Assembly: GCF_029478665.1 (NCBI RefSeq)
Contig: NZ_JARPQB010000014.1
Coordinates: 1-64,000, forward strand
Source: Pseudomonas entomophila
GTDB taxonomy: Bacteria > Pseudomonadota > Gammaproteobacteria > Pseudomonadales > Pseudomonadaceae
Direction: 5' to 3'
DNA: 64,000 bases
Shown here: one piece after another, positions 37,336 to 46,471 of the stretch
Layout of the letters: every line of letters starts with the position of its first letter
Numbering within the stretch: the first letter of the stretch is position 1
The notes under the pieces: model-generated
The model's database searches: none
The model's input: the letters and a program-made list of their open reading frames with translations, nothing else
What the model was told of the DNA's origin: nothing
Position numbers and translations under genes: made by a program

Positions 37336-40300
37336 ATGGCGACGACCACCCTTGGGGTCAAACTCGACGACCCGACCCGTGAGCGACTCAAAGCAGCTGC
37401 GCAGTCCATCGACCGCACGCCGCACTGGTTGATCAAGCAAGCGATCTTCAACTATCTCGAGAAGCTCGAGGGTGGCGCCACCCTGAACGAACTCAACGGC
37501 CACGTTGCCAGCCTCGGCGACGACGCTGGCGAAGTAGCCGCCGACCATGCCCACCAGTGCTTCCTGGAGTTCGCCGAAAGCATCCTGCCGCAGTCGGTAC
37601 TGCGCTCGGCGATCACCGCCGCCTACCGCCGCCCCGAGCAGGAAGTGGTACCGATGCTGCTGGAGCAGGCACGCCTGCCCGCCGCGCAAGCTGAAGCCAC
37701 CAACAAGCTGGCCGCGAGCCTGGCCGACAAGCTGCGCAACCAGAAGAGCGCCGGTGGCCGCGCCGGCATCGTCCAGGGCCTGCTGCAGGAATTCTCACTG
37801 TCCTCGCAAGAAGGCGTGGCACTGATGTGCCTGGCCGAAGCCCTGCTGCGCATCCCCGACAAAGGCACCCGTGACGCGCTGATCCGCGACAAGATCAGCA
37901 CCGGCAACTGGCAGCCGCACCTGGGCAACAGCCCGTCGCTGTTCGTCAACGCCGCCACCTGGGGCCTGCTGCTGACCGGCAAGCTGGTCAGTACCCACAA
38001 CGAATCCGGCCTGACCTCCTCGCTCACCCGCATCATCGGCAAGAGCGGCGAGCCGATGATCCGCAAGGGCGTCGACATGGCCATGCGCCTGATGGGCGAA
38101 CAGTTCGTCACCGGCGAAACCATCGCCGAGGCCCTGGCCAACGCCAGCAAGTTCGAAACCAAAGGCTTCCGCTACAGCTATGACATGCTCGGCGAAGCGG
38201 CCCTGACCGAACACGACGCGCAAAAGTACCTGGCCTCCTACGAGCAGGCGATCCACTCGATCGGCAAGGCGTCCCACGGCCGCGGCATCTATGAAGGGCC
38301 GGGCATCTCGATCAAGCTCTCGGCCCTGCACCCGCGCTACAGCCGTGCCCAGTACGAGCGCGTGATGAACGAGCTGTACCCGCGCCTGCTGTCGCTCACG
38401 CTGCTGGCCAAGCAATACGACATCGGCCTGAACATCGACGCCGAGGAAGCTGACCGCCTGGAGCTGTCGCTGGACCTGCTCGAGCGCCTGTGCTTCGAAC
38501 CGTCGCTGGCCGGCTGGAACGGTATCGGCTTCGTTATCCAGGCCTACCAGAAGCGCTGCCCGTACGTGATCGACTACGTCATCGACCTGGCCAAGCGCAG
38601 CCGCCACCGCCTGATGATCCGCCTGGTGAAAGGCGCCTACTGGGACAGCGAGATCAAGCGCGCCCAGGTCGAAGGCCTGGAAGGCTACCCGGTCTACACC
38701 CGCAAGGTGTACACCGACGTCTCCTACATTGCCTGCGCGCGCAAGCTGCTGTCGGTACCGGAAGCCATCTACCCGCAGTTCGCCACCCACAACGCCCACA
38801 CCCTGTCGGCCATCTACCAGATCGCCGGGCAGAACTACTACCCGGGCCAGTACGAGTTCCAGTGCCTGCACGGCATGGGCGAACCCCTGTACGAGCAAGT
38901 GGTAGGCAAGGTCTCCGAAGGCAAGCTGAACCGTCCGTGCCGCGTGTACGCGCCAGTCGGCACCCACGAAACCCTGCTGGCCTACCTGGTCCGCCGCCTG
39001 CTGGAAAACGGCGCCAACACTTCGTTCGTCAACCGCATCGCCGACCACTCGATCTCCATCCAGGAACTGGTCGCCGACCCGGTCGCCAGCATCGAGCGCA
39101 TGGGCACCCAGGAAGGCAGCATCGGCCTGCCGCACCCGCGCATCCCGATGCCGCGTGAGCTGTATGGCAGCGAGCGAGCCAACTCGGCCGGTATCGACAT
39201 GGCCAACGAACACCGCCTGGCGTCGCTGTCCTGCGCCCTGCTGGCCACCGCCCACAACGACTGGAAAGCCACCCCGCTGCTGGGTTGCACCGCCAGCGAG
39301 CAGCCCGCCGCCGCGGTGCTCAACCCGGCCGACCACCGCGATGTCGTGGGTCACGTGCAGGAAGCCACCGTCGCCGACGTCGACAACGCCATCCAGTGCG
39401 CGCTGAACGCCGCGCCGATCTGGCAGGCCACTCCACCGGCCGAGCGCGCTGCGATCCTCGAACGCGCCGCCGACCTGATGGAAGCCGACATCCAGCCGCT
39501 GATGGGCCTGCTGGTGCGCGAAGCCGGCAAGACCTACGCCAACGCCATCGCCGAAGTGCGCGAGGCCGTGGACTTCCTGCGCTACTACGCGGTGCAGGCA
39601 CGCAACGACCTGCGCAACGACAACTGCCGCCCGCTGGGTCCGGTGGTGTGCATCAGCCCGTGGAACTTCCCGCTGGCGATCTTCTCCGGCCAGGTGGCCG
39701 CAGCCCTGGCCGCCGGTAACCCGGTGCTGGCCAAGCCGGCCGAACAGACCCCGCTGGTCGCTGCCCAGGCCGTGCGCCTGCTGCTGGAAGCCGGCATCCC
39801 CGAAGGCGTGCTGCAACTGCTGCCAGGCCAGGGTGAAACCGTCGGTGCCGGCCTGGTCGGTGACGAGCGCGTCAAGGGCGTGATGTTCACCGGGTCCACC
39901 GAGGTCGCCCGCCTACTGCAGCGCAACATCGCCGGCCGCCTGGACAACCAAGGCCGTCCGATCCCGCTGATCGCCGAAACCGGTGGCCAGAACGCCATGA
40001 TCGTCGACTCCTCGGCGCTGACCGAGCAGGTGGTGATCGACGTGGTGTCCTCCGCGTTCGACAGTGCCGGCCAGCGTTGCTCGGCCCTGCGCGTGCTGTG
40101 CCTGCAGGAAGACTCCGCCGACCGCGTGATCGAAATGCTCAAGGGCGCCATGGCCGAAAGCCGCCTGGGCAACCCCGAGCGCCTGTCCGTGGACATCGGC
40201 CCGGTGATCGACGCCGAAGCCAAGGCCGGCATCGAGAAGCACATCCAGGGCATGCGTGACAAAGGCCGCACGGTCTACCAGGTGGCCATCGCCGAAGGCG

Positions 40301-41289
40301 AAGAGATCAAGCGCGGCACCTTCGTGATGCCGACCCTGATCGAGCTGGAAAGCTTCGACGAGCTCAAGCGCGAGATCTTCGGCCCGGTGCTGCACGTGGT
40401 GCGCTACAACCGCAAGGACCTGGACCAGCTGATCGAGCAGATCAACGCCTCCGGCTACGGCCTGACCCTGGGCGTGCACACCCGCATCGACGAGACCATC
40501 GCCAAGGTGGTGGACAACGTCAACGCCGGCAACATGTACGTCAACCGCAACATCGTCGGTGCCGTGGTCGGTGTGCAGCCGTTCGGTGGTGAAGGCCTGT
40601 CCGGCACCGGCCCGAAAGCCGGTGGCCCGCTGTACCTGTACCGCCTGTTGTCGACCCGCCCGGCCGACGCCATCGCCCGCCACTTCCAGGCCGACGATGC
40701 GCGCAGCCAGGCCGACACCACCCTGCGCGACCAGCAGATCAAGCCGCTGACCACCCTCAAGACTTGGGCGGCCGGCAGCCAGATGAGCGACCTGGCCGCC
40801 CTGTGCGAGCAGTTCGCCGAACAATCGCAGAGCGGTATCAGCCGCGTGCTGCCAGGCCCGACCGGCGAGCGCAACACCTACACCGTGCTGCCGCGCGAAC
40901 ACGTGCTGTGCCTGGCCGACAACGAAGCCGACCTGCTGGCGCAACTGGCGGCGGTACTGGCGGTGGGTAGCTCGGCGGTGTTCCAGGACGGCGAGCCGGC
41001 CAAGACCGTGCGCGCCCGCCTGCCGAAAGAGTTGCAAGCGAAGATCAAGCTGGTGGCCGACTGGAACAAGGACGACGTGGCCTTCGACGCGGTTATCCAC
41101 CACGGTCACTCCGACCAGCTGCGCGGTATCTGCGAGCAGGTGGCCAAGCGTGCCGGGGCGATCGTCGGCGTGCACGGGCTTTCGAGTGGCGATCACCAGA
41201 TCGCCCTGGAGCGCCTGGTGATCGAGCGGGCGGTGAGCGTGAACACTGCGGCGGCAGGTGGTAACGCCAGTCTGATGACCATCGGCTGA
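37336..41289 (+). CDS. putA: Trifunctional proline dehydrogenase / P5C dehydrogenase / transcriptional repressor PutA
   Basis: 1317 residues; oxidises proline to glutamate with channelling of P5C. In order: ribbon-helix-helix DNA-binding domain (about 1-47, ATTTLGVKLDDPTRERLKAAA), linker arm, FAD-dependent proline dehydrogenase barrel (about 200-570, with EGPGISIKLSALHPRY, NIDAEEADRLELSLDL and RLVKGAYWDSEIKRAQ), aldehyde dehydrogenase domain with PWNFPLAIFSGQVAAALAAGN, general base Glu881 in IAETGGQNAM and nucleophile Cys915 in SAGQRCSALR, and a C-terminal domain lidding the tunnel. GAGG precedes the ATG. The RHH domain makes it the likely repressor of putP and itself when proline is low. Confidence 0.98.
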   Translation: MATTTLGVKLDDPTRERLKAAAQSIDRTPHWLIKQAIFNYLEKLEGGATLNELNGHVASLGDDAGEVAADHAHQCFLEFAESILPQSVLRSAITAAYRRPEQEVVPMLLEQARLPAAQAEATNKLAASLADKLRNQKSAGGRAGIVQGLLQEFSLSSQEGVALMCLAEALLRIPDKGTRDALIRDKISTGNWQPHLGNSPSLFVNAATWGLLLTGKLVSTHNESGLTSSLTRIIGKSGEPMIRKGVDMAMRLMGEQFVTGETIAEALANASKFETKGFRYSYDMLGEAALTEHDAQKYLASYEQAIHSIGKASHGRGIYEGPGISIKLSALHPRYSRAQYERVMNELYPRLLSLTLLAKQYDIGLNIDAEEADRLELSLDLLERLCFEPSLAGWNGIGFVIQAYQKRCPYVIDYVIDLAKRSRHRLMIRLVKGAYWDSEIKRAQVEGLEGYPVYTRKVYTDVSYIACARKLLSVPEAIYPQFATHNAHTLSAIYQIAGQNYYPGQYEFQCLHGMGEPLYEQVVGKVSEGKLNRPCRVYAPVGTHETLLAYLVRRLLENGANTSFVNRIADHSISIQELVADPVASIERMGTQEGSIGLPHPRIPMPRELYGSERANSAGIDMANEHRLASLSCALLATAHNDWKATPLLGCTASEQPAAAVLNPADHRDVVGHVQEATVADVDNAIQCALNAAPIWQATPPAERAAILERAADLMEADIQPLMGLLVREAGKTYANAIAEVREAVDFLRYYAVQARNDLRNDNCRPLGPVVCISPWNFPLAIFSGQVAAALAAGNPVLAKPAEQTPLVAAQAVRLLLEAGIPEGVLQLLPGQGETVGAGLVGDERVKGVMFTGSTEVARLLQRNIAGRLDNQGRPIPLIAETGGQNAMIVDSSALTEQVVIDVVSSAFDSAGQRCSALRVLCLQEDSADRVIEMLKGAMAESRLGNPERLSVDIGPVIDAEAKAGIEKHIQGMRDKGRTVYQVAIAEGEEIKRGTFVMPTLIELESFDELKREIFGPVLHVVRYNRKDLDQLIEQINASGYGLTLGVHTRIDETIAKVVDNVNAGNMYVNRNIVGAVVGVQPFGGEGLSGTGPKAGGPLYLYRLLSTRPADAIARHFQADDARSQADTTLRDQQIKPLTTLKTWAAGSQMSDLAALCEQFAEQSQSGISRVLPGPTGERNTYTVLPREHVLCLADNEADLLAQLAAVLAVGSSAVFQDGEPAKTVRARLPKELQAKIKLVADWNKDDVAFDAVIHHGHSDQLRGICEQVAKRAGAIVGVHGLSSGDHQIALERLVIERAVSVNTAAAGGNASLMTIG

Positions 41290-41310
41290 CGCTGACGGTT
41301 GTTGAACAGA

Positions 41311-41338
41311 AAAAGGAGAGCTCAGGCTCTCCTTTTTT
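41311..41338 (+). terminator. Rho-independent terminator of putA
   Basis: GGAGAGC (41315-41321), a TCAG loop and GCTCTCC (41326-41332) followed by six Ts, preceded by As, 20-30 nt after the putA stop. Confidence 0.93.
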
Positions 41339-41356
41339 GTGCTCGCCACAATCTTT

Positions 41357-41632
41357 GCGGCGCCTAGCAGATCGAGCGCCGCCCGCGCGGCGCATCGCGG
41401 ATGAATCCGCTCCTACATCTGTTGCAACGTGCCTATGTCTGATAGGCCATGGTTGTTCGCCTTGTTGGCACGACGCAATTTTTCGTTTGGCGCATCTGCC
41501 GCCCCACCTGCCTTAAGCCTTGCGCCAAGGCTGACAACTATGGCCTCACGGTTGTGGCACGTTGCAATAAATGTAGGAGCGGATTCATCCGCGATGCGCC
41601 GCGCGGGCAGCGCTCGATCTCAAAGGCGCTGC
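41357..41632. repeat. 276-bp imperfect palindrome (MITE- or extended-REPIN-like element)
   Basis: The outer arms 41357-41433 and 41556-41632 are 77 nt each and match at 70 of 77 positions as an inverted repeat. Inside, 41444-41464 pairs with the complement of about 41527-41547 at 18 of 21. Each outer arm contains a REP-like core CGCGGATGAATCCGCTCCTA. The whole 276 bp could form one long hairpin. No credible ORF is present, and I see no target-site duplication. It lies between the putA terminator and the acyl-CoA dehydrogenase gene; the remaining 41633-41764 shows nothing else recognisable. Confidence 0.88.
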
Positions 41633-41764
41633 AACGCTAACCTCAAACACCGTTTACAGCCCGCCGCTAGCGACTTCTGAACCCATATCACTCAGACCAA
41701 TTAACCTGTCCCACCCGCCGCCACCCCGCCTAGACTCGCTGCATCCCGAACCAGGAATGCCGCC

Positions 41765-43561
41765 ATGTCCGAGCAACTTCTCAGCAGCCGCAACCTCGCC
41801 TTCGAACTCTACGAGGTCCTCGACGCCGAGGCCCTGACCCAGCGCCCGCGCTTCGCCGAGCACAGCCGCGAGACCTTCGACGCCGCATTGACCACCGCCC
41901 GCACCCTCGCCGAAAAATACTTCGCCCCGCACAACCGCAAGGGCGACGAGCACGAGCCACGCTATGTGGACGGTCGCGCCGAGCTGATCCCGGAGGTGAA
42001 GCCTGCGGTGGATGCCTTCCTCGAAGCGGGCTTCCTCAACGCCAACCGCGACTTCGACGTCGGCGGCATGCAGTTGCCCAGCCTGGTATCGCAGGCCTGC
42101 TTCGCCCACTTCCAGGCCGCCAACGCCGGCACCACGGCCTACCCGTTCCTGACCATGGGCGCGGCCAACCTGATCGAAAGCTTCGGCAGCGACGAGCAGA
42201 AGCGGCTGTTCCTGCAACCGATGATCGAGGGCCGCTATTACGGCACCATGGCCCTTACCGAGCCCCATGCCGGCTCGTCGCTGGCCGATATCCGTACCCG
42301 CGCCGAACCCGCGGGCGACGGCAGCTACCGGCTCAAGGGCAACAAGATCTTCATCTCCGGCGGCGACCACGAACTGTCGGAGAACATCGTGCACATGGTC
42401 CTGGCCAAGCTGCCGGACGCCCCACCCGGGGTGAAGGGCATCTCGCTGTTCATCGTGCCGAAGTACCGGGTCAACGCCGACGGCAGCCTGGGCCCGCGCA
42501 ACGACGTGCTACTGGCCGGCCTGTTCCACAAGATGGGCTGGCGCGGCACCACCTCCACTGCGCTGAACTTCGGCGACAACGGCCAGTGCGTCGGGTACCT
42601 GGTCGGCCAGCCGCACCAAGGCCTGGCCTGCATGTTCCAGATGATGAACGAGGCACGCATCGGCGTCGGCATGGGCGCTGTGATGCTGGGTTACGCCGGC
42701 TACCTCTATTCGCTGGATTACGCCCGCCAACGTCCACAGGGCCGCCTGCCGGACAACAAGAACCCGCACAGCCCCGCCGTGCCGATCATTGAGCACAGCG
42801 ATGTGAAGCGCATGCTGCTGGCACAGAAAGCCTACGTGGAGGGCGCTTTCGACCTGGGCCTATACGCGGCCCGGCTGTTCGATGACACCCATACTGCCGC
42901 AGATGCAGACGCACGCCGGCAAGCCCTGGAACTGCTCGACCTGCTTACCCCCATCGTCAAGTCCTGGCCCTCGGCGTTCTGCCTCAAGGCCAATGAACTG
43001 GCTATCCAGGTCCTCGGTGGCCACGGCTATACCCGCGAGTACCCGGTCGAACAGTACTACCGCGACAACCGCCTCAACCCGATCCACGAAGGCACCGAAG
43101 GTATCCAGTCCCTCGACCTGCTCGGGCGCAAGCTGGCGCAGCACAACGGCGCCGGCCTCAAGCAGCTGACCCGCCTGATTGCCGGCACCTGCGAACGCGC
43201 CAGCCATAACCCGAACCTCGACCCGCTGCGTCAGCCACTGGAGCAACTGGTCAACCGCCTGCAAGTGGTGACGCTCACCCTGCTCGGCGACCTGGCCAGC
43301 GGCGAGGTCGCAGGCGCGCTGGCCAACTCGGCGCTGTACCTCAAGGTGTTCGGCCACTGCGTGATCGGCTGGCGCTGGCTGGAGCAGGCCATTCATGCCG
43401 AGCTCGGCCTGCTCAAGGGCAGCGACCGCGACTTCTACCTGGGCAAGCTCCAGGCCGCGCGTTATTTCCTCACCTGGGAAGTGCCGGGCTGCCATAATGA
43501 CCTCGCGTTGCTCGAGGCCCGCGACGACACGTGCCTCGCCATGCAAGAGGGGTGGTTCTAG
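41765..43561 (+). CDS. Acyl-CoA dehydrogenase with C-terminal extension
   Basis: 598 residues, longer than the roughly 380-residue classical enzymes and typical of the AcdA/FadE5-like class with an extra C-terminal domain (Acyl-CoA_dh_C). FAD and substrate motifs: YYGTMALTEPHAGSSLADIRT, KGNKIFISGGDHELSENIVHMVLA, MMNEARIGVGMGAVMLGYAGYLYSLDYARQRPQGR, ELAIQVLGGHGYTREYPVEQYYRDNRLNPIHEGTEGIQSLDLLGRKL with catalytic base Glu442. Natural chain length is unknown. AGGA precedes the ATG. The tldD-like gene follows after 30 nt, but with its own strong SD and no obvious metabolic link. Confidence 0.93.
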   Translation: MSEQLLSSRNLAFELYEVLDAEALTQRPRFAEHSRETFDAALTTARTLAEKYFAPHNRKGDEHEPRYVDGRAELIPEVKPAVDAFLEAGFLNANRDFDVGGMQLPSLVSQACFAHFQAANAGTTAYPFLTMGAANLIESFGSDEQKRLFLQPMIEGRYYGTMALTEPHAGSSLADIRTRAEPAGDGSYRLKGNKIFISGGDHELSENIVHMVLAKLPDAPPGVKGISLFIVPKYRVNADGSLGPRNDVLLAGLFHKMGWRGTTSTALNFGDNGQCVGYLVGQPHQGLACMFQMMNEARIGVGMGAVMLGYAGYLYSLDYARQRPQGRLPDNKNPHSPAVPIIEHSDVKRMLLAQKAYVEGAFDLGLYAARLFDDTHTAADADARRQALELLDLLTPIVKSWPSAFCLKANELAIQVLGGHGYTREYPVEQYYRDNRLNPIHEGTEGIQSLDLLGRKLAQHNGAGLKQLTRLIAGTCERASHNPNLDPLRQPLEQLVNRLQVVTLTLLGDLASGEVAGALANSALYLKVFGHCVIGWRWLEQAIHAELGLLKGSDRDFYLGKLQAARYFLTWEVPGCHNDLALLEARDDTCLAMQEGWF

Positions 43562-43591
43562 GGGGAGCCACCGCACACACGGAGGTTTCCG

Positions 43592-45034
43592 ATGTTCGAC
43601 TCCAGCACCCTGCTGCGCCAGCGCTTCAAAGCGCTGCGCAGCACGGCCGAACTGTTCTCGCTTCGCCACGTGAAGCAATCGCACCAGTCACTTTCGGTTC
43701 GCCGCAATGTCGCCGAACCGCCCTATTTCAGCCAGGACGAGGGCGCCATGCTCACCGTGCGGGTCGCCGGCGTCGAGGCCTACGCGGCCACCGCCGACCT
43801 CTCCCAGGCAGGCCTGCAACGTGCCCTGGAACAGGCCGAGGCGCTGGCCCGGCGGATCAAGGCCCGCAGCCTGCTCGACCTCAGTGGCCAGCCAGCGCCA
43901 AGCGGTCGTCACGATCACGTCTCACCCAACTTCGAACAGGCGCTGCCCAGCCTCGCCGACTGTCTTGAACTGCTGGCCAGCGAATCGGCCAGCGTGCCGA
44001 AGGACACTCGCCTGGTGGACTGGCAGGCGAGCCTGGGCATCAGCCTGGTCGAACAGACCTACCTGAACTCCGCTGGCGCCGAACTGCGCCACGCCCAGCG
44101 CTTCATCTACCCAGGCCTGGGCGTCACCGCCAGCGACAGCCAGGACAGCCAGAGCCGCAGCCTGGGCCGGGAGAACTTCGGCCAGCAAGGCGGCTTCGAG
44201 GTGATCGAGCGCTGCGGCCTGGTCGGCGCGGCCCGGCGCGTGGCCGACGAGGCCCTGCAACTGCTGCTGGCCCCCAATACGCCGAGCGGCAAGCGCGACC
44301 TGCTGCTGATGCCCGACCAGATGATGCTGCAGATCCATGAATCCATCGGTCACCCGCTGGAGATGGACCGCATCCTCGGCGACGAGCGCAACTACGCCGG
44401 CACCAGCTTCGTCAAAGCCGCTGATTTTGGCCATCTGCAGTACGGCTCGACATTGCTCAACGTGACCTTCGACCCGACCATCGGCGAAGAGCTGGCCAGC
44501 TACAGCTTCGACGACGACGGCACCCCGGCCAGCAAGCAGTACCTGATTCGCGATGGCCTGTTGGTCCGCCCCCTGGGCGGCGCGCTGTCGCAGTTACGCT
44601 CGGGCCTGGACGGTGTCGCCAACAGCCGCGCCTGCGGCTGGAACCGGGCGCCGATCGACCGCATGGCCAACCTCAACATCGAACCGGGTGACCAGTCGCT
44701 CGAACAACTGATCGGGGGGATCGAGCGCGGCATCCTGATGCGCACCAACCGCTCCTGGTCCATCGACGATGCGCGCAACAAGTTCCAGTTCGGCTGCGAG
44801 TGGGGGCAGCTGATCGAGAACGGCGAACTCAAGGGCGTGGTGAAGAACCCGAACTACCGCGGCATCTCCGCCGACTTCTGGCGCAACCTGTCGGCAGTCG
44901 GCGACCGCGGCACCTTCCAGGTGCTCGGCACGCCCAACTGCGGCAAGGGCGAGCCCAACCAGGTAGTGCGGGTCGGCCATGCCTCACCGGCCTGCGTGTT
45001 CAGCCAGATCGACGTCTTCGGAGGGGATGCCTGA
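43592..45034 (+). CDS. TldD-family metalloprotease subunit (paralogous type)
   Basis: 480 residues. The active subunit of a TldD/TldE-type heterodimeric zinc protease. The HExxxH motif is MLQIHESIGHPLEMDR with His249, Glu250 and His254, and the third zinc ligand lies in VRVGHASPACVFSQIDV with Cys468. SVRRNVAEPPYFSQDEGAMLTVRV near the N-terminus is family-like. Strong SD GGAGG. The stop interlocks with the start of the TldE-like partner (TGATG). The pair resembles the second, less studied TldD/E type and not the housekeeping tldD/pmbA, which are normally elsewhere in Pseudomonas. No precursor-peptide gene is evident nearby. Confidence 0.87.
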   Translation: MFDSSTLLRQRFKALRSTAELFSLRHVKQSHQSLSVRRNVAEPPYFSQDEGAMLTVRVAGVEAYAATADLSQAGLQRALEQAEALARRIKARSLLDLSGQPAPSGRHDHVSPNFEQALPSLADCLELLASESASVPKDTRLVDWQASLGISLVEQTYLNSAGAELRHAQRFIYPGLGVTASDSQDSQSRSLGRENFGQQGGFEVIERCGLVGAARRVADEALQLLLAPNTPSGKRDLLLMPDQMMLQIHESIGHPLEMDRILGDERNYAGTSFVKAADFGHLQYGSTLLNVTFDPTIGEELASYSFDDDGTPASKQYLIRDGLLVRPLGGALSQLRSGLDGVANSRACGWNRAPIDRMANLNIEPGDQSLEQLIGGIERGILMRTNRSWSIDDARNKFQFGCEWGQLIENGELKGVVKNPNYRGISADFWRNLSAVGDRGTFQVLGTPNCGKGEPNQVVRVGHASPACVFSQIDVFGGDA

Positions 45035-46365
45035 TGAGCTCCGTGTATCAACAACGCTTCGAAAGCCTGCTCGACAGCCTGAACGCCGCCGTGCAGCCGG
45101 GCGAGCAGTTCACCCTCGGCTACAGTGCCGAACAATCGCAATTCGTGCGCTTCAACCACGCCAAGGTGCGCCAGGCCGGCCTGGTCAGCCAGGCCAGTGC
45201 GCAACTGCGGTTGGTGCGTGACGGGCGCCAGGCTGAACAGCAGATCACCCTGGGCGATGACGCCGAACTCGATCGCCAGCGCCTGCACGAGGCACTGGCG
45301 CAATTGCGCCAGACCTTGCCTCTGCTACCGCTGGACCCTTACCTGAGCCTCGACGAAAGCGCGTGGCACAGCCATAGCCTGCTGGAGACGCCGCTGCCCG
45401 AGCTGGACGAGGTACTGGCCCTGATCGAGCGCGAAGCGGGTGATCTGGACCTGGTCGGGATCCACGCCGCCGGCCCCATCTGCCGTGGTTTCGCCAGCTC
45501 TTTCGGCGCCTTCGGCTGGCACCAGGCCAACAGCTTCAACATCGACTGGAGCCTGTTCCACGCCAACGGGCAGGCGGTCAAGGCCAACTATGCGGGGCAA
45601 ACCTGGCGTGGCGAGAAATTCGCCGCGCGCCTGCGTCAGGCCCGTGAGCAGCTGGAGCATCTGGGGCGCCCGGCCATCACCCTCGAACCCGGCAGCTATC
45701 GCGCCTACCTGGCGCCCGCAGCGATGGACGAAATCGCCGGCATGCTCTGCTGGGGCAGCTTTTCCGCGCAGTCCCTGGCCACCGGCAACAGTTCGCTGCA
45801 ACGCCTGTACAACGGCGACGCGCGGCTGAGCCCGCTGGTGAGTTTCAGCGAACAGGTCAGTGGTTCGCTGAGCCCGGCGTTCTCCGACGAAGGCTCGCCC
45901 CGTCGCGACCTGTTGCTGATCGGCGAAGGGCGTGGGCTGGAGCGGTTGGTGAGCGCCCGTAGCGCCGCCGAGTTCAAGCTTGTGGCCAACGGCGCCGACA
46001 GCCATGAATCACCCTGCGCGATCAGCCTGGCGCCAGGTAACCTGCCCAGCGCGCAGATCCTCGAACGCCTCGGCACCGGCCTGTACATCAGCAACCTCTG
46101 GTACCTGAACTATTCGGACCTGCCAGCGGCACGCATGACCGGGCTGACCCGCTTCGCCACGTTCTGGGTCGAGAACGGCAGGATCCAGGGGCCAGTGAGC
46201 ACCATGCGTTTCGACGACAGCCTGTACAACCTGCTGGGCAGCCAGTTGGAAGACCTGACCCAGGAGCGCGAGATGATCCTGTCGACCAGCACCTATGGGC
46301 AGCGCAGCACCGGGTCGAGCCACCTGCCGGGGGCGTTGGTCAAAGGGTTGACCCTGACATTGTGA
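45034..46365 (+). CDS. TldE/PmbA-family partner subunit
   Basis: 443 residues from the ATG sharing its A with the tldD-like stop. No HExxxH, as expected for the non-catalytic half. Family segments: YSAEQSQFVRFNHAKVRQAGLVSQASAQLRLV, PICRGFASSFGAFGWHQANSFNIDWSLFH, SHESPCAISLAPGNLPSAQILERLGTGLYISNLWYLNYSDLPAARMTGLTRFATFWVENGRIQGPVSTMRFDDSLYNLLG. Together with the upstream gene it should form a hollow heterodimer that degrades unfolded peptides. A REP pair follows. Confidence 0.86.
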   Translation: MSSVYQQRFESLLDSLNAAVQPGEQFTLGYSAEQSQFVRFNHAKVRQAGLVSQASAQLRLVRDGRQAEQQITLGDDAELDRQRLHEALAQLRQTLPLLPLDPYLSLDESAWHSHSLLETPLPELDEVLALIEREAGDLDLVGIHAAGPICRGFASSFGAFGWHQANSFNIDWSLFHANGQAVKANYAGQTWRGEKFAARLRQAREQLEHLGRPAITLEPGSYRAYLAPAAMDEIAGMLCWGSFSAQSLATGNSSLQRLYNGDARLSPLVSFSEQVSGSLSPAFSDEGSPRRDLLLIGEGRGLERLVSARSAAEFKLVANGADSHESPCAISLAPGNLPSAQILERLGTGLYISNLWYLNYSDLPAARMTGLTRFATFWVENGRIQGPVSTMRFDDSLYNLLGSQLEDLTQEREMILSTSTYGQRSTGSSHLPGALVKGLTLTL

Positions 46366-46381
46366 TTGGCAGGTCCGGCCT

Positions 46382-46441
46382 GTTCGCCGGCAAGCCGGCT
46401 CCTACAGGGGGTTGCACGTAGGAGCCGGCTTGCCGGCGAAC
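46382..46441. repeat. REP pair, GCCGGCTTGCCGGC class
   Basis: TTCGCCGGCAAGCCGGCTCC-TACAGG and the inverted ACGTAGGAGCCGGCTTGCCG-GCGAA, spacer about 12 nt, between the tldE-like gene and the exporter. Confidence 0.87.
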
Positions 46442-46471
46442 AAGTCCGACTGCAGAACAAAGAGAAGCCCC

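Noticed and set aside
37795..39816. 673-codon open frame opposite putA
   Set aside because: Fully contained in putA with antisense-type composition; PutA domains are intact on the plus strand.
41429..41680. Short ORFs inside the long palindrome
   Set aside because: They read through inverted-repeat sequence, have no SD and no family features.
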